From the NCBI RefSeq assembly GCF_000013005.1, contig NC_007722.1:563501-627500 (forward strand): 64,000 bases of DNA. Direction: 5' to 3'. The first letter of the stretch is position 1. Each line of letters starts with the position of its first letter. The notes beneath the pieces were generated by a model that made no database searches, was not told the DNA's origin, and was given only the letters and a program-made list of their open reading frames with translations. The translations under genes and the position numbers were made by a program. This stretch comes from Erythrobacter litoralis HTCC2594. GTDB taxonomy: Bacteria; Pseudomonadota; Alphaproteobacteria; Sphingomonadales; Sphingomonadaceae. Shown one piece after another: positions 9,223-21,809 of this stretch.

Positions 9223-11352
9223 ATGAATTCCCCCTGGTTCCGCAAACTGACCCCTTGGCGGCGCGATCCCGGTCGGCCGCAGGGTGCTTACGCGGGCTAT
9301 TTCTCGCGCGCTGACCAAGAGCCGCTCTATCGCTCCGGTTCGCCCCAACCCGATTTCGATCGCTGGGACAACCGCCTCGATCGGCTTGACGGAGCGGTCG
9401 AGCGCGAGGAGCGGCGCAAGCAGCGGTGGTGGCAGCCGGCCTATTGGCGCGAGCGGCGCAAGCGCTGGTGGATTGTAAGATTTTTTGCCGCTGCGTTGAT
9501 GGCTTTCCTTGCTCTGATCGCGTTTCTTGCGCTGACGACGCCGCTCGACAAATCGCTGGAGCCGGTCGTTCCGCCGCAGATGACGCTGCTGGCTGCGGAC
9601 GGAACTCCCATTGCCCGCAATGGGGCGATCGTCGGCGAGCCAGTGAGCGTCGAAACCCTGCCGCCGCATGTGGTGGAAGCCTTTCTCGCGATCGAGGACC
9701 GCCGGTTCTACGATCACTGGGGCGTCGATCCGCGCGGCATCGCACGCGCTGCATGGACCGGTGTTGGCGGCGGGAGCACTATTACCCAGCAGCTGGCGAA
9801 ATTCACGTTTCTCAGTCCCGAGCGGACACTGACGCGCAAGGCGCGCGAAGCGCTCATCGCATTCTGGCTCGAGACCTGGCTGACCAAGGACGAGATTCTC
9901 GAACGCTACCTTTCCAACACCTATTTCGGCGACAATGTTTATGGCCTGCGCGCGGCGAGCCTGCACTATTTCTACCGCCAGCCCGAGAAACTGACGCTGG
10001 AACAGGCGGCGATGCTGGCCGGACTGGTCAAGGCACCCTCGGCCTTGCGGCCCACCAAGCACTATGCGCGCGCCGAAGAGCGGATGAAGCTGGTCGTCGC
10101 ATCCATGGTTGCAGCCGGCTATCTCACCGAAGCCGAGGCGGCGCGCGTTTCTGCGCCAAAGCTCGACGTGCGGACCAGATCAGACCTGCCGACCGGCACC
10201 TATTTTGCCGATTGGGCGCTGCCGATGCTGCGTCGCGATGCCGAAACGGGCTACGAAGCGCAGACGATTACGACTACGCTCGATGCACGGTTGCAAGGTA
10301 TCGCGAGCCGCATCGTCCAGCGCGCCAATCTGGGCGGGGCGCAGGCGGCACTGGTGGCGATGCGCTCCAATGGCGAAGTTGTCGCGATGGTCGGCGGAAA
10401 GGATTATCAGGAAAGCCCGTTCAACCGCGTGACGCAGGCGAAACGGCAACCGGGATCGACCTTCAAGACCTTCGTCTGGCTGGCGGCGCTCGAAGCAGGG
10501 GCCGATCCGACCGATCCCGTCGACAATACCGAGATCACGCAAGGCAGCTATCGTCCGCGCAACTATGGCGAACGCTATTCTGGTTCTCTCACTTTGGAGC
10601 AGGCCTTCGCACGATCCAGCAATGTGGCGGCGGTGCGCCTTTACAATTCGGTGGGCGACGAAGCGGTAATCCGCACCGCGCGGCGGCTCGGGGTGACTTC
10701 GCCGCTTCCACCGGGCGATCCCAGCATGGCGCTCGGCACATCGACCATGACGCTGCTAGAATTGACCGCCGCCTATGCCGGCATCGCCGCGAACGCTTAT
10801 CCCGTGCGCCCAACGCCGCTGCCGGTGCAGGAGCAGGGCTGGTGGGAATGGCTGTGGGACGGACCCGAGAGCTTCTCCGGCCGGGTCCATGACGACATGC
10901 AACAGATGCTGCGCGCTGCCGTGAATAGTGGCACCGGGCGCGCTGCCATGCTGGCGGGGCCGAACTACGGCAAGACCGGTACCAGCCAGGACAATCGCGA
11001 CGCCCTGTTTGTGGGCTATGCCGGAGATCTCGTGGTCGGCGTGTGGATCGGCAATGATGACAACAGTCCACTCAATGGCGTGACCGGGGGTGGGCTCCCG
11101 GCGCGGATGTGGCGCGATTTCATGCGTCAGGCGCAGGGGGCGTCATCCGCAGGTGACACCCCGCGGGCCAATCCCTCCGGACCCGTGCAGCCGATGGACG
11201 TCCCGGAACTGGAAGACGTGCCTCTGGGCGAGGGCGTGCGTCTGGAGGACGGCGGGCTGAATATCGAAACCGAGATCGAGGGCATTCCAGTCGATATTCG
11301 CGTCACGCCAGACGGCGTCGAAATGGCGCCGGGCAGCGAGCCCGACGGCTAG
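9223..11352 (+). CDS. Class A penicillin-binding protein (transglycosylase/transpeptidase)
   Basis: A 709-residue bifunctional peptidoglycan synthase. A basic, tryptophan-rich cytoplasmic N-terminus is followed by one membrane helix (about 84-105). The GT51 domain has the catalytic glutamate in EDRRFYDHWG (Glu158) and GGGSTITQQ. The transpeptidase has STFK (Ser412-Lys415), SSN (465-467) and KTG (584-586), all intact. It polymerises lipid II and crosslinks stem peptides in the periplasm. The acidic, proline-rich C-terminal tail is unusual. It is 38 bp after cobS and overlaps the convergent thioesterase stop. Confidence 0.94.
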   Translation: MNSPWFRKLTPWRRDPGRPQGAYAGYFSRADQEPLYRSGSPQPDFDRWDNRLDRLDGAVEREERRKQRWWQPAYWRERRKRWWIVRFFAAALMAFLALIAFLALTTPLDKSLEPVVPPQMTLLAADGTPIARNGAIVGEPVSVETLPPHVVEAFLAIEDRRFYDHWGVDPRGIARAAWTGVGGGSTITQQLAKFTFLSPERTLTRKAREALIAFWLETWLTKDEILERYLSNTYFGDNVYGLRAASLHYFYRQPEKLTLEQAAMLAGLVKAPSALRPTKHYARAEERMKLVVASMVAAGYLTEAEAARVSAPKLDVRTRSDLPTGTYFADWALPMLRRDAETGYEAQTITTTLDARLQGIASRIVQRANLGGAQAALVAMRSNGEVVAMVGGKDYQESPFNRVTQAKRQPGSTFKTFVWLAALEAGADPTDPVDNTEITQGSYRPRNYGERYSGSLTLEQAFARSSNVAAVRLYNSVGDEAVIRTARRLGVTSPLPPGDPSMALGTSTMTLLELTAAYAGIAANAYPVRPTPLPVQEQGWWEWLWDGPESFSGRVHDDMQQMLRAAVNSGTGRAAMLAGPNYGKTGTSQDNRDALFVGYAGDLVVGVWIGNDDNSPLNGVTGGGLPARMWRDFMRQAQGASSAGDTPRANPSGPVQPMDVPELEDVPLGEGVRLEDGGLNIETEIEGIPVDIRVTPDGVEMAPGSEPDG

Positions 11353-11756
11353 CCTGCCGATTCCGCAAGCAGCACGTTCATAATCGCCGTCGCGCGCGGG
11401 CGCTCGCGATCATCCTGCCAGCACTCGACCGCGATATTGGCATTGCGCCGGCCGAGCTTGGTGATGCGCGCCTTGGCATAAAGCGGCGCGGCTTTGGCCG
11501 GGGCGAGGAACTGCACGGTCATATTGATCGGTTTGATTTGCACCTTGCGGCCCTCGGCATCGAGCGCCACGCGCAGTGCGGCATAGCCTGCGGTCTCCAG
11601 CAGGCCGCTGATCGCTCCGCCGTGGTAGAAGCCCGGGCGACCCTCGGTTATTTCCTCGCCGCCGACGTGGAGTATGGGGATGCCATCTTCGTCGCCGTGC
11701 ACCGCAATACCCAGCGAGGCCGCGTAGGGCGTGATCACGGCAAGATCATTGGCCAT
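11349..11756 (-). CDS. PaaI-like hotdog thioesterase (first of pair)
   Basis: A 135-residue single hotdog domain of the PaaI type. The active-site region EGRPGFYHGGAISGLLETAGYAAL has the His-Gly-Gly followed by the long central helix that defines acyl-CoA thioesterases of this family. The start is the ATG at 11756, which places the first 11 bp inside the 3' end of the next gene upstream. Its stop overlaps the convergent penicillin-binding protein stop by 4 bp. Acyl substrate unknown. Confidence 0.85.
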   Translation of the reverse strand: MANDLAVITPYAASLGIAVHGDEDGIPILHVGGEEITEGRPGFYHGGAISGLLETAGYAALRVALDAEGRKVQIKPINMTVQFLAPAKAAPLYAKARITKLGRRNANIAVECWQDDRERPRATAIMNVLLAESAG

Positions 11757-12192
11757 CGCGCGAGGCCCTTCCCGGCAGCGACATGAAGACGGCCGCAATA
11801 TGCGCGACCGGATCCTCCGGGTCGCCATCGTGAGCAACTCCGCGCACGAAGGCGGCGGACCTGGTCAGCCGGTAGCATTCCGCGCGGCCGATGACATGGT
11901 GGCGTTCGCGCGCGGGCCGCTGGTAATCGACGCGCAGGTCGAGCGTGGCGATCGCCTGGAAGCGCTTCATTCGCGTCCAAATCGCGAGGCCGCTGGCCAT
12001 GTCCATCAGGCTGATAATCGGGCCCGAGGCAAGCACATGCCGATCCGGTTCACCGACCAGGTCTTCGCGCCAAGGTAGTTCGAGTTCGGCCCAGTCGTCG
12101 CCGATGCCGCGAAACTGCATGTCGAGCCAGCCGGAGTGGCCGTGCCTGAGCACGAAAGCCGCTGCCTTCTCGGGATCGAAACCGGTCGCCAT
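11746..12192 (-). CDS. PaaI-like hotdog thioesterase (second of pair)
   Basis: A 148-residue hotdog protein with the segment LASGPIISLMDMASGLAIWTRM corresponding to the active-site loop and central helix, and DLRVDYQRPA as the following strand. It overlaps the first thioesterase gene by 11 bp, and such overlapping pairs are usually coexpressed and could form a heteromer. The catalytic loop differs from its neighbour (SGPIISLMDM instead of YHGGAISGL), so the two are old paralogues. The start is the ATG at 12192. Confidence 0.8.
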   Translation of the reverse strand: MATGFDPEKAAAFVLRHGHSGWLDMQFRGIGDDWAELELPWREDLVGEPDRHVLASGPIISLMDMASGLAIWTRMKRFQAIATLDLRVDYQRPARERHHVIGRAECYRLTRSAAFVRGVAHDGDPEDPVAHIAAVFMSLPGRASRDGQ

Positions 12193-12221
12193 GGGGACGC
12201 TTTGACGGGTTCGCTGCGGAC

Positions 12222-12725
12222 TTACAATAGGTCGTTGGAAAGGCCGCCACCGGCGAGCGTATCGAGGGCCGCCTGCAGGAAAATTGCGGCCGCATGGCTG
12301 TCGATTTTCTCGGCGCGCTTGGCGCGGCTCATGTCCTGCCCGATCATCGCGCTTTCCGCGCTCTGTGTGGACCATCGCTCGTCCCACAACAGCACCGGCA
12401 GGCCGAAGGCTTCCGCGAGATTGCGGGCGTAGGCGCGGCTGGCTTGCGCGCGCGGACCTTCGCTGCCGTCCATATTGCGCGGCAGGCCGAGGACGAGGCC
12501 CGCTACATTGCGGCTACTCACGATCTCCTGCAGCTTGGCCTTGTCCTTGCCGAACCGTCCGCGCGGCAGAGTCTTGCCGGCGGTGGCGAAGCGCCATCCC
12601 GCATCACTGGTGGCCGTGCCGATGGTCTTGGTGCCGAGGTCGAGCGCCAGCAACACACCACCATCCGGCAGCGCGTCGCCATACTCCAGAGCGCTTTCGG
12701 TGATCAGGCGGCCGGGCTCTGCCAT
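12222..12725 (-). CDS. ruvX: Holliday junction resolvase-like protein RuvX/YqgF
   Basis: A 167-residue YqgF/RuvX protein with an RNase H-like fold. The first acidic site is in LLALDLGTKTIG (Asp29), followed by LVLGLPRNMDGSEG, DERWST, and KIDSHAAAIFLQ at the C-terminus. YqgF is linked to 16S rRNA 5'-end processing and, less certainly, to recombination. The start is the ATG at 12725, inside the end of the upstream DUF3089 gene (22-bp overlap). It is the last gene of the pyrE-to-ruvX minus-strand cluster before the thioesterases. Confidence 0.92.
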   Translation of the reverse strand: MAEPGRLITESALEYGDALPDGGVLLALDLGTKTIGTATSDAGWRFATAGKTLPRGRFGKDKAKLQEIVSSRNVAGLVLGLPRNMDGSEGPRAQASRAYARNLAEAFGLPVLLWDERWSTQSAESAMIGQDMSRAKRAEKIDSHAAAIFLQAALDTLAGGGLSNDLL

Positions 12726-13846
12726 GCTTCGACCCGGGCGACGACGTCTTCCTGCAGGTTTCGCCAGAACAGAGGGATGTCGTAAACGTGGTAATTGTTG
12801 CCCGGCAAGACATAGTTGCCCATTTCCGGCGGCGGGCCGACCAGCAATAAGCCGCGGCTGTCGCAGCGGGCCGGGACATAGCTCGGCACCAGTTCGCCGT
12901 TCTCCAGCGAATCTTCCGGTACCAGTGTGCCGAGATTCCGCACGGCCGGAGCCGATCCGCCGATGCCGCCTGTCAGCAGATTGGTGCACAGGATCGTGCT
13001 TTCGCCGCGCGGTTGGCCGTCGAAACCGGTCGAACCCGAATAAGCTTCCAGGAGGTCGCTCGGATCGGCCGGTTCGGCATAGGTCGACCAGCTGAGGATG
13101 CAGCCGGCCTGGTCGGGTGTCGCGCAGGCGGGGAACGGTAATTCGGGCAGGTCGCGCTCCACCGAAATCGGCCAGCCGACGACATAGACCGCAGCGACAC
13201 GATCGGCGATCGGCTTGCCCGCGATCTCCTCGCGCATCAGCCGCAGCAGGTGCAGCGCGCCCTGGCTGTGCCCGGCGATCACGATCGGCGTGTCTTCATC
13301 GACGCTGTCACGAAAGAACGCGAATGACTGGGCGACATCGGCATAGGCTGCATCAAGCGCGCTCTGTGCGTCTTCGCTGTCGCTCAGAAACGCGCCGACG
13401 GTCGCCTGGCGATAGCGCGGGGCCCAGATTTCGCTGGCGCGGTTGAAGGGACTGGCGAGCCCGCGAATGAACAGCCGCGCGCGGTCATTGGCTTCCTCGT
13501 CGTCGAGCGGGGCGTTCCAGGCGGCTCGCTCGGTAAAGCTGGTCGGATGGACGAAGAAGACGGCGAAGTCCGGTGTGTCGCCTTCGCTCGGCAGGGGAAC
13601 GGCGCGCTCTCCCTCGCGCAAGGCGGGTTGCCAGCGGGCCGGATCGTCGGTGCCCTTGCCGGGACGCGAGAACCACATCTCCGGATCCTGATAGGCATTG
13701 TCCGCCAGCGGATCCTGCTCGACGAATTCCGTCGAGGGCACAAGCGCGAGCTCGGTCAACTCGCGCGACCAGATATTGAGGACGAAGCCGCCTGCGACCA
13801 CCAGGATCGCGATACCGGCGACGAAATAGAGGAACTTACGAACCAT
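12704..13846 (-). CDS. DUF3089 family alpha/beta hydrolase-like protein
   Basis: A 380-residue protein with an N-terminal membrane anchor (about residues 5-25) and a large periplasmic domain. FFVHPTSF (97-104) and the nucleophile elbow AGHSQGALH (Ser194) mark DUF3089, an alpha/beta hydrolase family without known substrate. Several cysteines in the C-terminal half suggest disulfides. It overlaps the AI-2E permease gene by 11 bp upstream and ruvX by 22 bp downstream. Confidence 0.85.
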   Translation of the reverse strand: MVRKFLYFVAGIAILVVAGGFVLNIWSRELTELALVPSTEFVEQDPLADNAYQDPEMWFSRPGKGTDDPARWQPALREGERAVPLPSEGDTPDFAVFFVHPTSFTERAAWNAPLDDEEANDRARLFIRGLASPFNRASEIWAPRYRQATVGAFLSDSEDAQSALDAAYADVAQSFAFFRDSVDEDTPIVIAGHSQGALHLLRLMREEIAGKPIADRVAAVYVVGWPISVERDLPELPFPACATPDQAGCILSWSTYAEPADPSDLLEAYSGSTGFDGQPRGESTILCTNLLTGGIGGSAPAVRNLGTLVPEDSLENGELVPSYVPARCDSRGLLLVGPPPEMGNYVLPGNNYHVYDIPLFWRNLQEDVVARVEAWQSPAA

Positions 13847-14984
13847 CGGTGTCCTGCGTTGCCAGCCGGGCCTCGCGTGCCCGAGCCTGCTTTATCTCGT
13901 TCTGCTCGGAACGGCGTTCAAGGGCCACCTTGATCATAGCCATCAGCGGATCGGCCAGGAACAGACCGAGGATGCCGAACAGGATGCCCATGATGAGCTG
14001 GAACCCGAGCACCAGCGCCGGTGCGAGGTCGACGGTCTTCTTCGCGATCATCGGTATCACGATGTAACCGTCGACGTTCTGGACCAGGAAATAGACGACC
14101 AGGGTGTATATGCCCATGTCGTACCCGCCGGAAAAGCCGACGGTAATCATCAGCACCCCTGAAACGATCGCCCCGATATTGGGGACGAAGGCCAGCAGTC
14201 CGGTGAGGATCGCAAGCAGGGCCGCCATCGGCACCGTGCCGATCCCGATCAACTGCGCCACCACCGTCAGCATGATGTAGGTAAAGATGCCCTCGATCAG
14301 CATGCCGACCAGCCGCCCGGCCATCAGGCGGCGCAGGGTATATGCCATCTTGACCAGCGTGACATGCAGCTCGCGCCGGTTCTGGCGCGGGGCCATCCAT
14401 TCGACGCCGCGCTCGTAGAGATTGGGGTCGAGCGCGACATAAAGGCCGATGATGACGATCAGCACCGCCGATGTAAGTCCGCCCGCAAGCCCCGTGAGCG
14501 CGCGGGTGACCGTGCCGACGCCGCTTGCCAGTTGCCCGGCGATGGCCTGCAAATCGGCTTCCTTGACGCCCAGTCCGTTCGCCTGTGCCCATTCGAAGAC
14601 TTCGGTCGCCTGCCCCTGGATAATCGCGGGCAATGTCGCCGCCTGCTGCGCGATCTGGCTGCCCGCAAATGCGCTGAGCCAGGCGAGGAAGACGACCACC
14701 AGCAACAGCACGGCGATGACGCGCACCGGGCGCGGCAGGGGCGCGACACGGCCCATCAGGCGGGCGCCGCCATCGATCATGGCCGCGAAGACCAGCCCGC
14801 CGAAGATTACCAGCAGAGACTGCGAGATATAGACGGCAAGGAAGGCGAGTCCGGCGACGCCGACCCAGATGCCAGCGCGATAGGCCTCCAGCCGAAGCTG
14901 CGGATTATCGATATAGGAAGGGCTGGCGCCGAGATCCTCGACGTGGTCCGGGTCGGAATAATCGGTGTTGTCGCGCTCGCTCAC
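13836..14984 (-). CDS. AI-2E family transporter (TqsA/PerM-like permease)
   Basis: A 382-residue polytopic membrane protein with about eight hydrophobic helices and the family signature FVPNIGAIVSG plus LVQNVDGYIVIPMI near the C-terminus. Members export autoinducer-2 or act as ion-coupled exporters; the substrate here is unknown. The start is a GTG at 14984 whose GTGA overlaps the lepB stop by 4 bp; this removes a long upstream extension antiphase to lepB. The acidic N-terminus and basic C-terminus are cytoplasmic by charge. Confidence 0.87.
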   Translation of the reverse strand: MSERDNTDYSDPDHVEDLGASPSYIDNPQLRLEAYRAGIWVGVAGLAFLAVYISQSLLVIFGGLVFAAMIDGGARLMGRVAPLPRPVRVIAVLLLVVVFLAWLSAFAGSQIAQQAATLPAIIQGQATEVFEWAQANGLGVKEADLQAIAGQLASGVGTVTRALTGLAGGLTSAVLIVIIGLYVALDPNLYERGVEWMAPRQNRRELHVTLVKMAYTLRRLMAGRLVGMLIEGIFTYIMLTVVAQLIGIGTVPMAALLAILTGLLAFVPNIGAIVSGVLMITVGFSGGYDMGIYTLVVYFLVQNVDGYIVIPMIAKKTVDLAPALVLGFQLIMGILFGILGLFLADPLMAMIKVALERRSEQNEIKQARAREARLATQDTDGS

Positions 14985-15871
14985 GTTTCCCCGTCGGCTG
15001 TTGCGGTCGTTTCGGCCTTGGCCGGCCGCAGGGTCGACCATGCGCGGCCCTCGCGCAAGGCGCTCCACCAGCTGAAAGGATTCCAGTTGGCGGTGCCGTC
15101 GAGCGAGAAAGTTATGAATTCGGCGCGCCCGCCGATATTGGCCAGCGGCACCGGCCCGCCGAGCCCGCCGCCGATCGGCGAGACCGGCGCGCGGCTGTCG
15201 GCCGAATGATCGCGATTGTCGCCCATCACAAAGACGTGATCGTCGGGAATGACCGTCGCCGGATAGCTCTCGAGCCCGAGCACGTCGGGCGCGTCGATGA
15301 TAAGATAGGACACGCCGTTGGGCATGGTTTCGCGATAGGTCGGGACGCGGCAGGCCTCTTCGCCGCCCTGCGTTGCAACGACTTCGAATTCCATCTCGCT
15401 GCAATCGTTGTTGAGATCGAACGGCAGGTCTAGCGAAGGCTCCATCTCGCGGCGCACTTCGGTGCCGTTGAGAATGATCCGCCCGTCGCGCACTTCGATC
15501 GTGTCGCCCGGCAGGCCGACCACGCGTTTGATGTAATCCTCGTTGCGCTCCGGGTGTACGGGGATAACGATATCCCCGTACTCGGGCGTCGATCCGAACA
15601 CGCGCCAGTCGCCACGCGGCAACAGGTGGAAGCTGACCGAGGACCAATTGTAGCCATAGGGATATTTGGTCACCACAAGCCGGTCTCCGACCAGCAAGTT
15701 CGGCATCATCGATTGCGAAGGAATGTAGAACGGCTTGGCGACAAAGCTGTGGAACATCAGCACCGCGAAGAGCATCAGCCCGAGCCCGCGCAATTCGGCG
15801 AACCAGTTGACCTTTTCTTCGCTCTTTTTGATGTCGGTATCGGTCACTTGGGTGGGGGTACTCGTCGTCAT
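14981..15871 (-). CDS. lepB: Signal peptidase I
   Basis: A 296-residue type I signal peptidase that removes signal peptides on the outer face of the inner membrane. One N-terminal helix (about 28-45) is followed by the catalytic IPSQSMMP (Ser54) and [11 protein letters not shown] (Lys115), and the C-terminal box [13 protein letters not shown] large insertion with a cysteine pair lies between, as in other alphaproteobacteria. The start is the ATG at 15871, overlapping the acpS stop by 4 bp. Confidence 0.95.
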   Translation of the reverse strand: MTTSTPTQVTDTDIKKSEEKVNWFAELRGLGLMLFAVLMFHSFVAKPFYIPSQSMMPNLLVGDRLVVTKYPYGYNWSSVSFHLLPRGDWRVFGSTPEYGDIVIPVHPERNEDYIKRVVGLPGDTIEVRDGRIILNGTEVRREMEPSLDLPFDLNNDCSEMEFEVVATQGGEEACRVPTYRETMPNGVSYLIIDAPDVLGLESYPATVIPDDHVFVMGDNRDHSADSRAPVSPIGGGLGGPVPLANIGGRAEFITFSLDGTANWNPFSWWSALREGRAWSTLRPAKAETTATADGET

Positions 15872-16269
15872 ATCCGGTGGGCCTCGATGATCACGAAGGC
15901 CTGCGCCCATGGGTGATCGTCGGTGAGGGTGAGATGAATGGATGCCTCATGGCCATCCGGTAGCAATTCCGCAAGCCGAATAGCGGCCCCGCCGGTCAGC
16001 GCAAGCGTCGGCGCGCCGGATCGCGCGTTGACCACGCCGATATCCTTCATGAAAACACCGCGCCTGAAGCCGGTGCCGACCGCCTTGCTGAAGGCCTCCT
16101 TGGCGGCGAAGCGCTTGGCATAGGTGCCCGCAATCGTGAACGGCCGCCGCCGCGCCTTGGCACGCTCGATCTCGGTAAAGACGCGGTTCTCGAACCGTTC
16201 GCCAAAGCGGTCCAGCGAGTTTTGGATCCGCTCGATATTGCAGAGGTCTGAGCCCAAGCCGATGATCAC
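15868..16269 (-). CDS. acpS: Holo-[acyl-carrier-protein] synthase
   Basis: A 133-residue AcpS that transfers 4'-phosphopantetheine from CoA to acyl carrier protein. The Mg-binding residues are in [10 protein letters not shown] (Asp8) and [14 protein letters not shown] (Glu58, Lys62). Length is normal. It overlaps lepB by 4 bp and follows pdxJ across a 124-bp gap filled by an inverted repeat; the order pyrE-pdxJ-acpS-lepB is a conserved alphaproteobacterial arrangement. Confidence 0.95.
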   Translation of the reverse strand: MIIGLGSDLCNIERIQNSLDRFGERFENRVFTEIERAKARRRPFTIAGTYAKRFAAKEAFSKAVGTGFRRGVFMKDIGVVNARSGAPTLALTGGAAIRLAELLPDGHEASIHLTLTDDHPWAQAFVIIEAHRI

Positions 16270-16284
16270 GAAGGTTCCTTCAAG

Positions 16285-16373
16285 CCGTCGCCCCGGACCT
16301 GATCCGGGGTCCCGCTTTCTTCAAGCGCAGGTCCCAAGGGAGCGGGACCCCGGCTCGGAGGCCGGGGCGACGG
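16285..16373. repeat. Dispersed inverted repeat, family D
   Basis: Between pdxJ and acpS, a left arm at 16285-16316 (with CCGTCGCCCCGGACCTGATC) faces a right arm at 16341-16373 (with AGCGGGACCCCGG and ending GGGGCGACGG). The outer 10 nt and the GGGGTCCCGCT/AGCGGGACCCC inner parts pair, and each arm can also fold on itself through CCGG-rich stretches. It occupies most of the only sizeable gap in the pyrE-lepB cluster. I associate this sequence type with many intergenic copies in sphingomonads. Confidence 0.8.
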
Positions 16374-16393
16374 AGTTGTATAGTGGCCAACCA

Positions 16394-17149
16394 TCACCGC
16401 GCATCGTCCATGAGCTCGCGCATTCTGCGCACGGCATTCTCCAGGCCGACGAAGACCGCCTCGCCGATCAGATAGTGGCCAATATTGAGTTCGGCCAGTT
16501 GCGGGATGGCGGCGATCGGTTGGACGTTTTCGTAGGTCAGCCCGTGCCCGGCATGGGGTTCGATACCGTTCTTGGCGGCCAGCGCGGACATGTCGGCGAT
16601 GCGCTTGAGCTCGCTCGCCGTTTTGTCGCGATCCCCGTCGAGATGGGCATGGGCATATTCGCCCGTGTGGAACTCCACCACCGGTGCGCCGAGGCGCAGC
16701 GCGGCATCGAGCTGGCGCTCGTCCGCTTCGATAAACAGCGACACGCGAATGTCCGCCTCGCGGAGCTTGTCGACAATCGGCACGAGGGTGTTGTGCAATC
16801 CTGCCGCGTCGAGCCCGCCTTCGGTCGTGCGCTCCTCGCGCTTTTCGGGGACGATGCAGGCGGCATGCGGCTGGTGGCGAAGCGCGATCGCCAGCATCTC
16901 TTCGGTCGCAGCCATTTCGAGATTGAGCGGTAGGTCGGTTGCAGCCTGGATGCGCGCGAGGTCTTCGTCGCGAATGTGGCGGCGGTCTTCGCGCAAGTGT
17001 GCGGTGATGCCGTCGCCACCGACTGCCGCGACGATTTCGGCCGCGCGAACCGGGTCGGGATGGTCCCCGCCGCGTGCATTGCGGATGGTGGCGACGTGAT
17101 CGATGTTCACGCCCAATCTCAAAGCATGGTGGCGGAGCGGCTGAGTCAC
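16394..17149 (-). CDS. pdxJ: Pyridoxine 5'-phosphate synthase
   Basis: A 251-residue PdxJ TIM barrel that condenses 1-deoxyxylulose 5-phosphate with aminoacetone 3-phosphate to make pyridoxine 5'-phosphate. Seen are [15 protein letters not shown] near the N-terminus, [12 protein letters not shown], and [11 protein letters not shown] towards the end. The start is set at the GTG at 17149, which overlaps the pyrE stop (GTGA); it adds about 13 residues before GVNID, slightly more than in E. coli. A TTG 27 nt downstream is an alternative. Confidence 0.94.
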   Translation of the reverse strand: MTQPLRHHALRLGVNIDHVATIRNARGGDHPDPVRAAEIVAAVGGDGITAHLREDRRHIRDEDLARIQAATDLPLNLEMAATEEMLAIALRHQPHAACIVPEKREERTTEGGLDAAGLHNTLVPIVDKLREADIRVSLFIEADERQLDAALRLGAPVVEFHTGEYAHAHLDGDRDKTASELKRIADMSALAAKNGIEPHAGHGLTYENVQPIAAIPQLAELNIGHYLIGEAVFVGLENAVRRMRELMDDAR

Positions 17150-17727
17150 TTCGCCCGGCTGCCCGGCTTGGTGACGGGGATCCTGGCCAGTCCCTCGGGC
17201 ACTTCGCCGTTGGCAAAGGTCGGGAAGTTGATCTCCACCAGCGCATAGTAGGGCACGCCAAGGTCGGCTTCGCCCGCCGAGCGGTCGACCAGCGAAACTT
17301 CCGCGACGACTTCGCCGCCTTCGCGCTTCACCGCTTCGATCGCTTCGCGGCTCGAGAGGCCGGTGGTGACGACGTCTTCCACCATCAGAACCTTGGCCCC
17401 CGGCTCCAGCCGGAACCCGCGGCGCAAATGGAATTCGCCGTCGGGCCGTTCGAGGAAGATCGCGTCCTTGCCCAGCGCGCGGCCCATTTCGTGGCCGATA
17501 ATAAGCCCGCCCATCGCCGGCGAGACAACGACATCGATTTCGCCTCGCAATTCGCGCGGCAGTTTCTGCGCCAGTGCCATGGCCAGCCGCCCGGCACGCT
17601 CGGGGTTCATCAGCACCCGCGCACATTGCAGGTAGTGCCCGCTGTGGCGGCCCGAGGAGAGCATGAAATGGCCTTCGAGCAGGGCTTCGCTGGCGCGGAA
17701 TTCGGACAGTACTTCTTCGTCGGTCAT
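17146..17727 (-). CDS. pyrE: Orotate phosphoribosyltransferase
   Basis: A 193-residue PyrE catalysing orotate plus PRPP to OMP in pyrimidine synthesis. The PRPP-binding motif is MVEDVVTTG (residues 115-123), and [10 protein letters not shown] near the start is typical. The start is the ATG at 17727; an upstream extension runs through the intergenic region. It heads the minus-strand cluster pyrE-pdxJ-acpS-lepB and is divergent from the cytochrome oxidase operon. Confidence 0.94.
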   Translation of the reverse strand: MTDEEVLSEFRASEALLEGHFMLSSGRHSGHYLQCARVLMNPERAGRLAMALAQKLPRELRGEIDVVVSPAMGGLIIGHEMGRALGKDAIFLERPDGEFHLRRGFRLEPGAKVLMVEDVVTTGLSSREAIEAVKREGGEVVAEVSLVDRSAGEADLGVPYYALVEINFPTFANGEVPEGLARIPVTKPGSRAK

Positions 17728-17822
17728 GGCAGAAAAGCGGTATTTCCCTGGTCGTTGGGACGGGTTACAAGATGGTTGCAAAGGAGCGAACCGGGCTTGT
17801 GTATTTTTCTCCCTAGGGACGC

Positions 17823-17851
17823 TTGTGACTATCGGCAAGCGCGCGTATAGC
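17823..17851 (+). promoter_or_regulatory. Candidate promoter of the cytochrome oxidase operon
   Basis: TTGTGA at 17823-17828 and TATAGC at 17846-17851 are separated by 17 bp, 61 bp before the first possible ctaC start. This fits a housekeeping sigma promoter reading towards ctaC in the 185-bp divergent region. It is a pattern match only. Confidence 0.45.
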
Positions 17852-17912
17852 GCGCCGCAAATGCCCCTTGATGGGCCGGTTCGGCTGCCAGTGGGGTGGC
17901 CATAAACGCAAC

Positions 17913-20773
<2,861 letters not shown>

Positions 20774-20819
20774 CGCCCCGGGCAGAGGGTAGGGCTGGCC
20801 CGACAACCAGATCGAGAGG

Positions 20820-20850
20820 GGGCGCATCGGCAACGGTGCGCCCTTCTTTC
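20820..20850 (+). terminator. Hairpin between ctaD and ctaB
   Basis: GGGCGCA (20820-20826) pairs with TGCGCCC (20837-20843) across a 10-nt loop, followed by TTCTTTC. In the middle of the oxidase operon it could be an attenuating terminator or an mRNA-stabilising end for the ctaC-ctaD part. Confidence 0.5.
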
Positions 20851-20885
20851 AAGAAAGACCGCAACGGAACCGATTGAACTCGACG

Positions 20886-21809
20886 ATGACCACCGCCGCT
20901 TCCCCTGCAGCCCTCCCGGCCGATTGGCGCGATTTCTTCGCGCTGACGAAGCCGCGGGTGATGACGCTGGTGATCTTCACCGGCATCTGCGGGCTGCTGG
21001 CGGCGCCGGGCGCTATCAATCCGATCCTCGGCTTCACCGCCATCCTGTGCATCGCCATGGGCGCTGGCGGCTCGGCCGCACTCAACCAGTGGTGGGAAGC
21101 GGATATCGATGCCGGGATGAAGCGCACGGCCAAGCGCCCGCTGCCGTCGGGCCGGATGCAGGCCACCGACGCCCGCGATTTCGGGATCCTGATTTCCGTC
21201 GCGTCGGTCGGGATCATGGGGATCGCGATCAACTGGCTGTCGGCAATCATCCTTGCCGCCGCGATCGTCTATTACGCCGTCATCTACACCATCTGGCTCA
21301 AACCGCGTACACCGCAGAATATCGTCATCGGCGGCGGGGCGGGCGCGTTTCCGCCAATGATCGGCTGGGTCGCGGTGACGGGCGAGATCACGCTGATGCC
21401 GGTGCTGCTGTTCGCCATCATCTTCATGTGGACGCCGCCGCATTTCTGGGCGCTCGCGCTGTTCGTGAAGACCGATTACGAGAAGGTCGGCATTCCCATG
21501 ATGCCGGTGGTGAAGGGCGAAGCGAGCACGCGCCGCCAGATCCTGGTCTATTCCATCCTGTTGATCCCCTTCGCCGTCGCGCCTTGGGCGATCGGCGCGA
21601 CCGGCGCGATCTACGGCGTCTCCGCGTTGCTGCTGACCGGTGCCTTCGCGGCGCTGAGTGTCCCTGTGGCCACCCGGCGTCAGATCGAAGGCGATACGAT
21701 GAAGCCGGAGAAGCGGCTGTTCGGATTCAGCATCCTCTACCTTTTCGCCCTGTTTGCCGCGCTTGTCGCGGACCGCTATCTCACCCCCCTGATCGAGAGC
21801 GCAGCATGA
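20886..21809 (+). CDS. ctaB: Protoheme IX farnesyltransferase (heme O synthase)
   Basis: A 307-residue UbiA-superfamily membrane prenyltransferase that converts heme b to heme o for the aa3 oxidase. It has about nine helices and the first Asp-rich motif [28 protein letters not shown] at the start is the usual CtaB N-terminus. The start is the ATG at 20886; a TTG 12 nt upstream is open in frame but less likely. Its stop overlaps the next small gene by 4 bp. Confidence 0.95.
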   Translation: MTTAASPAALPADWRDFFALTKPRVMTLVIFTGICGLLAAPGAINPILGFTAILCIAMGAGGSAALNQWWEADIDAGMKRTAKRPLPSGRMQATDARDFGILISVASVGIMGIAINWLSAIILAAAIVYYAVIYTIWLKPRTPQNIVIGGGAGAFPPMIGWVAVTGEITLMPVLLFAIIFMWTPPHFWALALFVKTDYEKVGIPMMPVVKGEASTRRQILVYSILLIPFAVAPWAIGATGAIYGVSALLLTGAFAALSVPVATRRQIEGDTMKPEKRLFGFSILYLFALFAALVADRYLTPLIESAA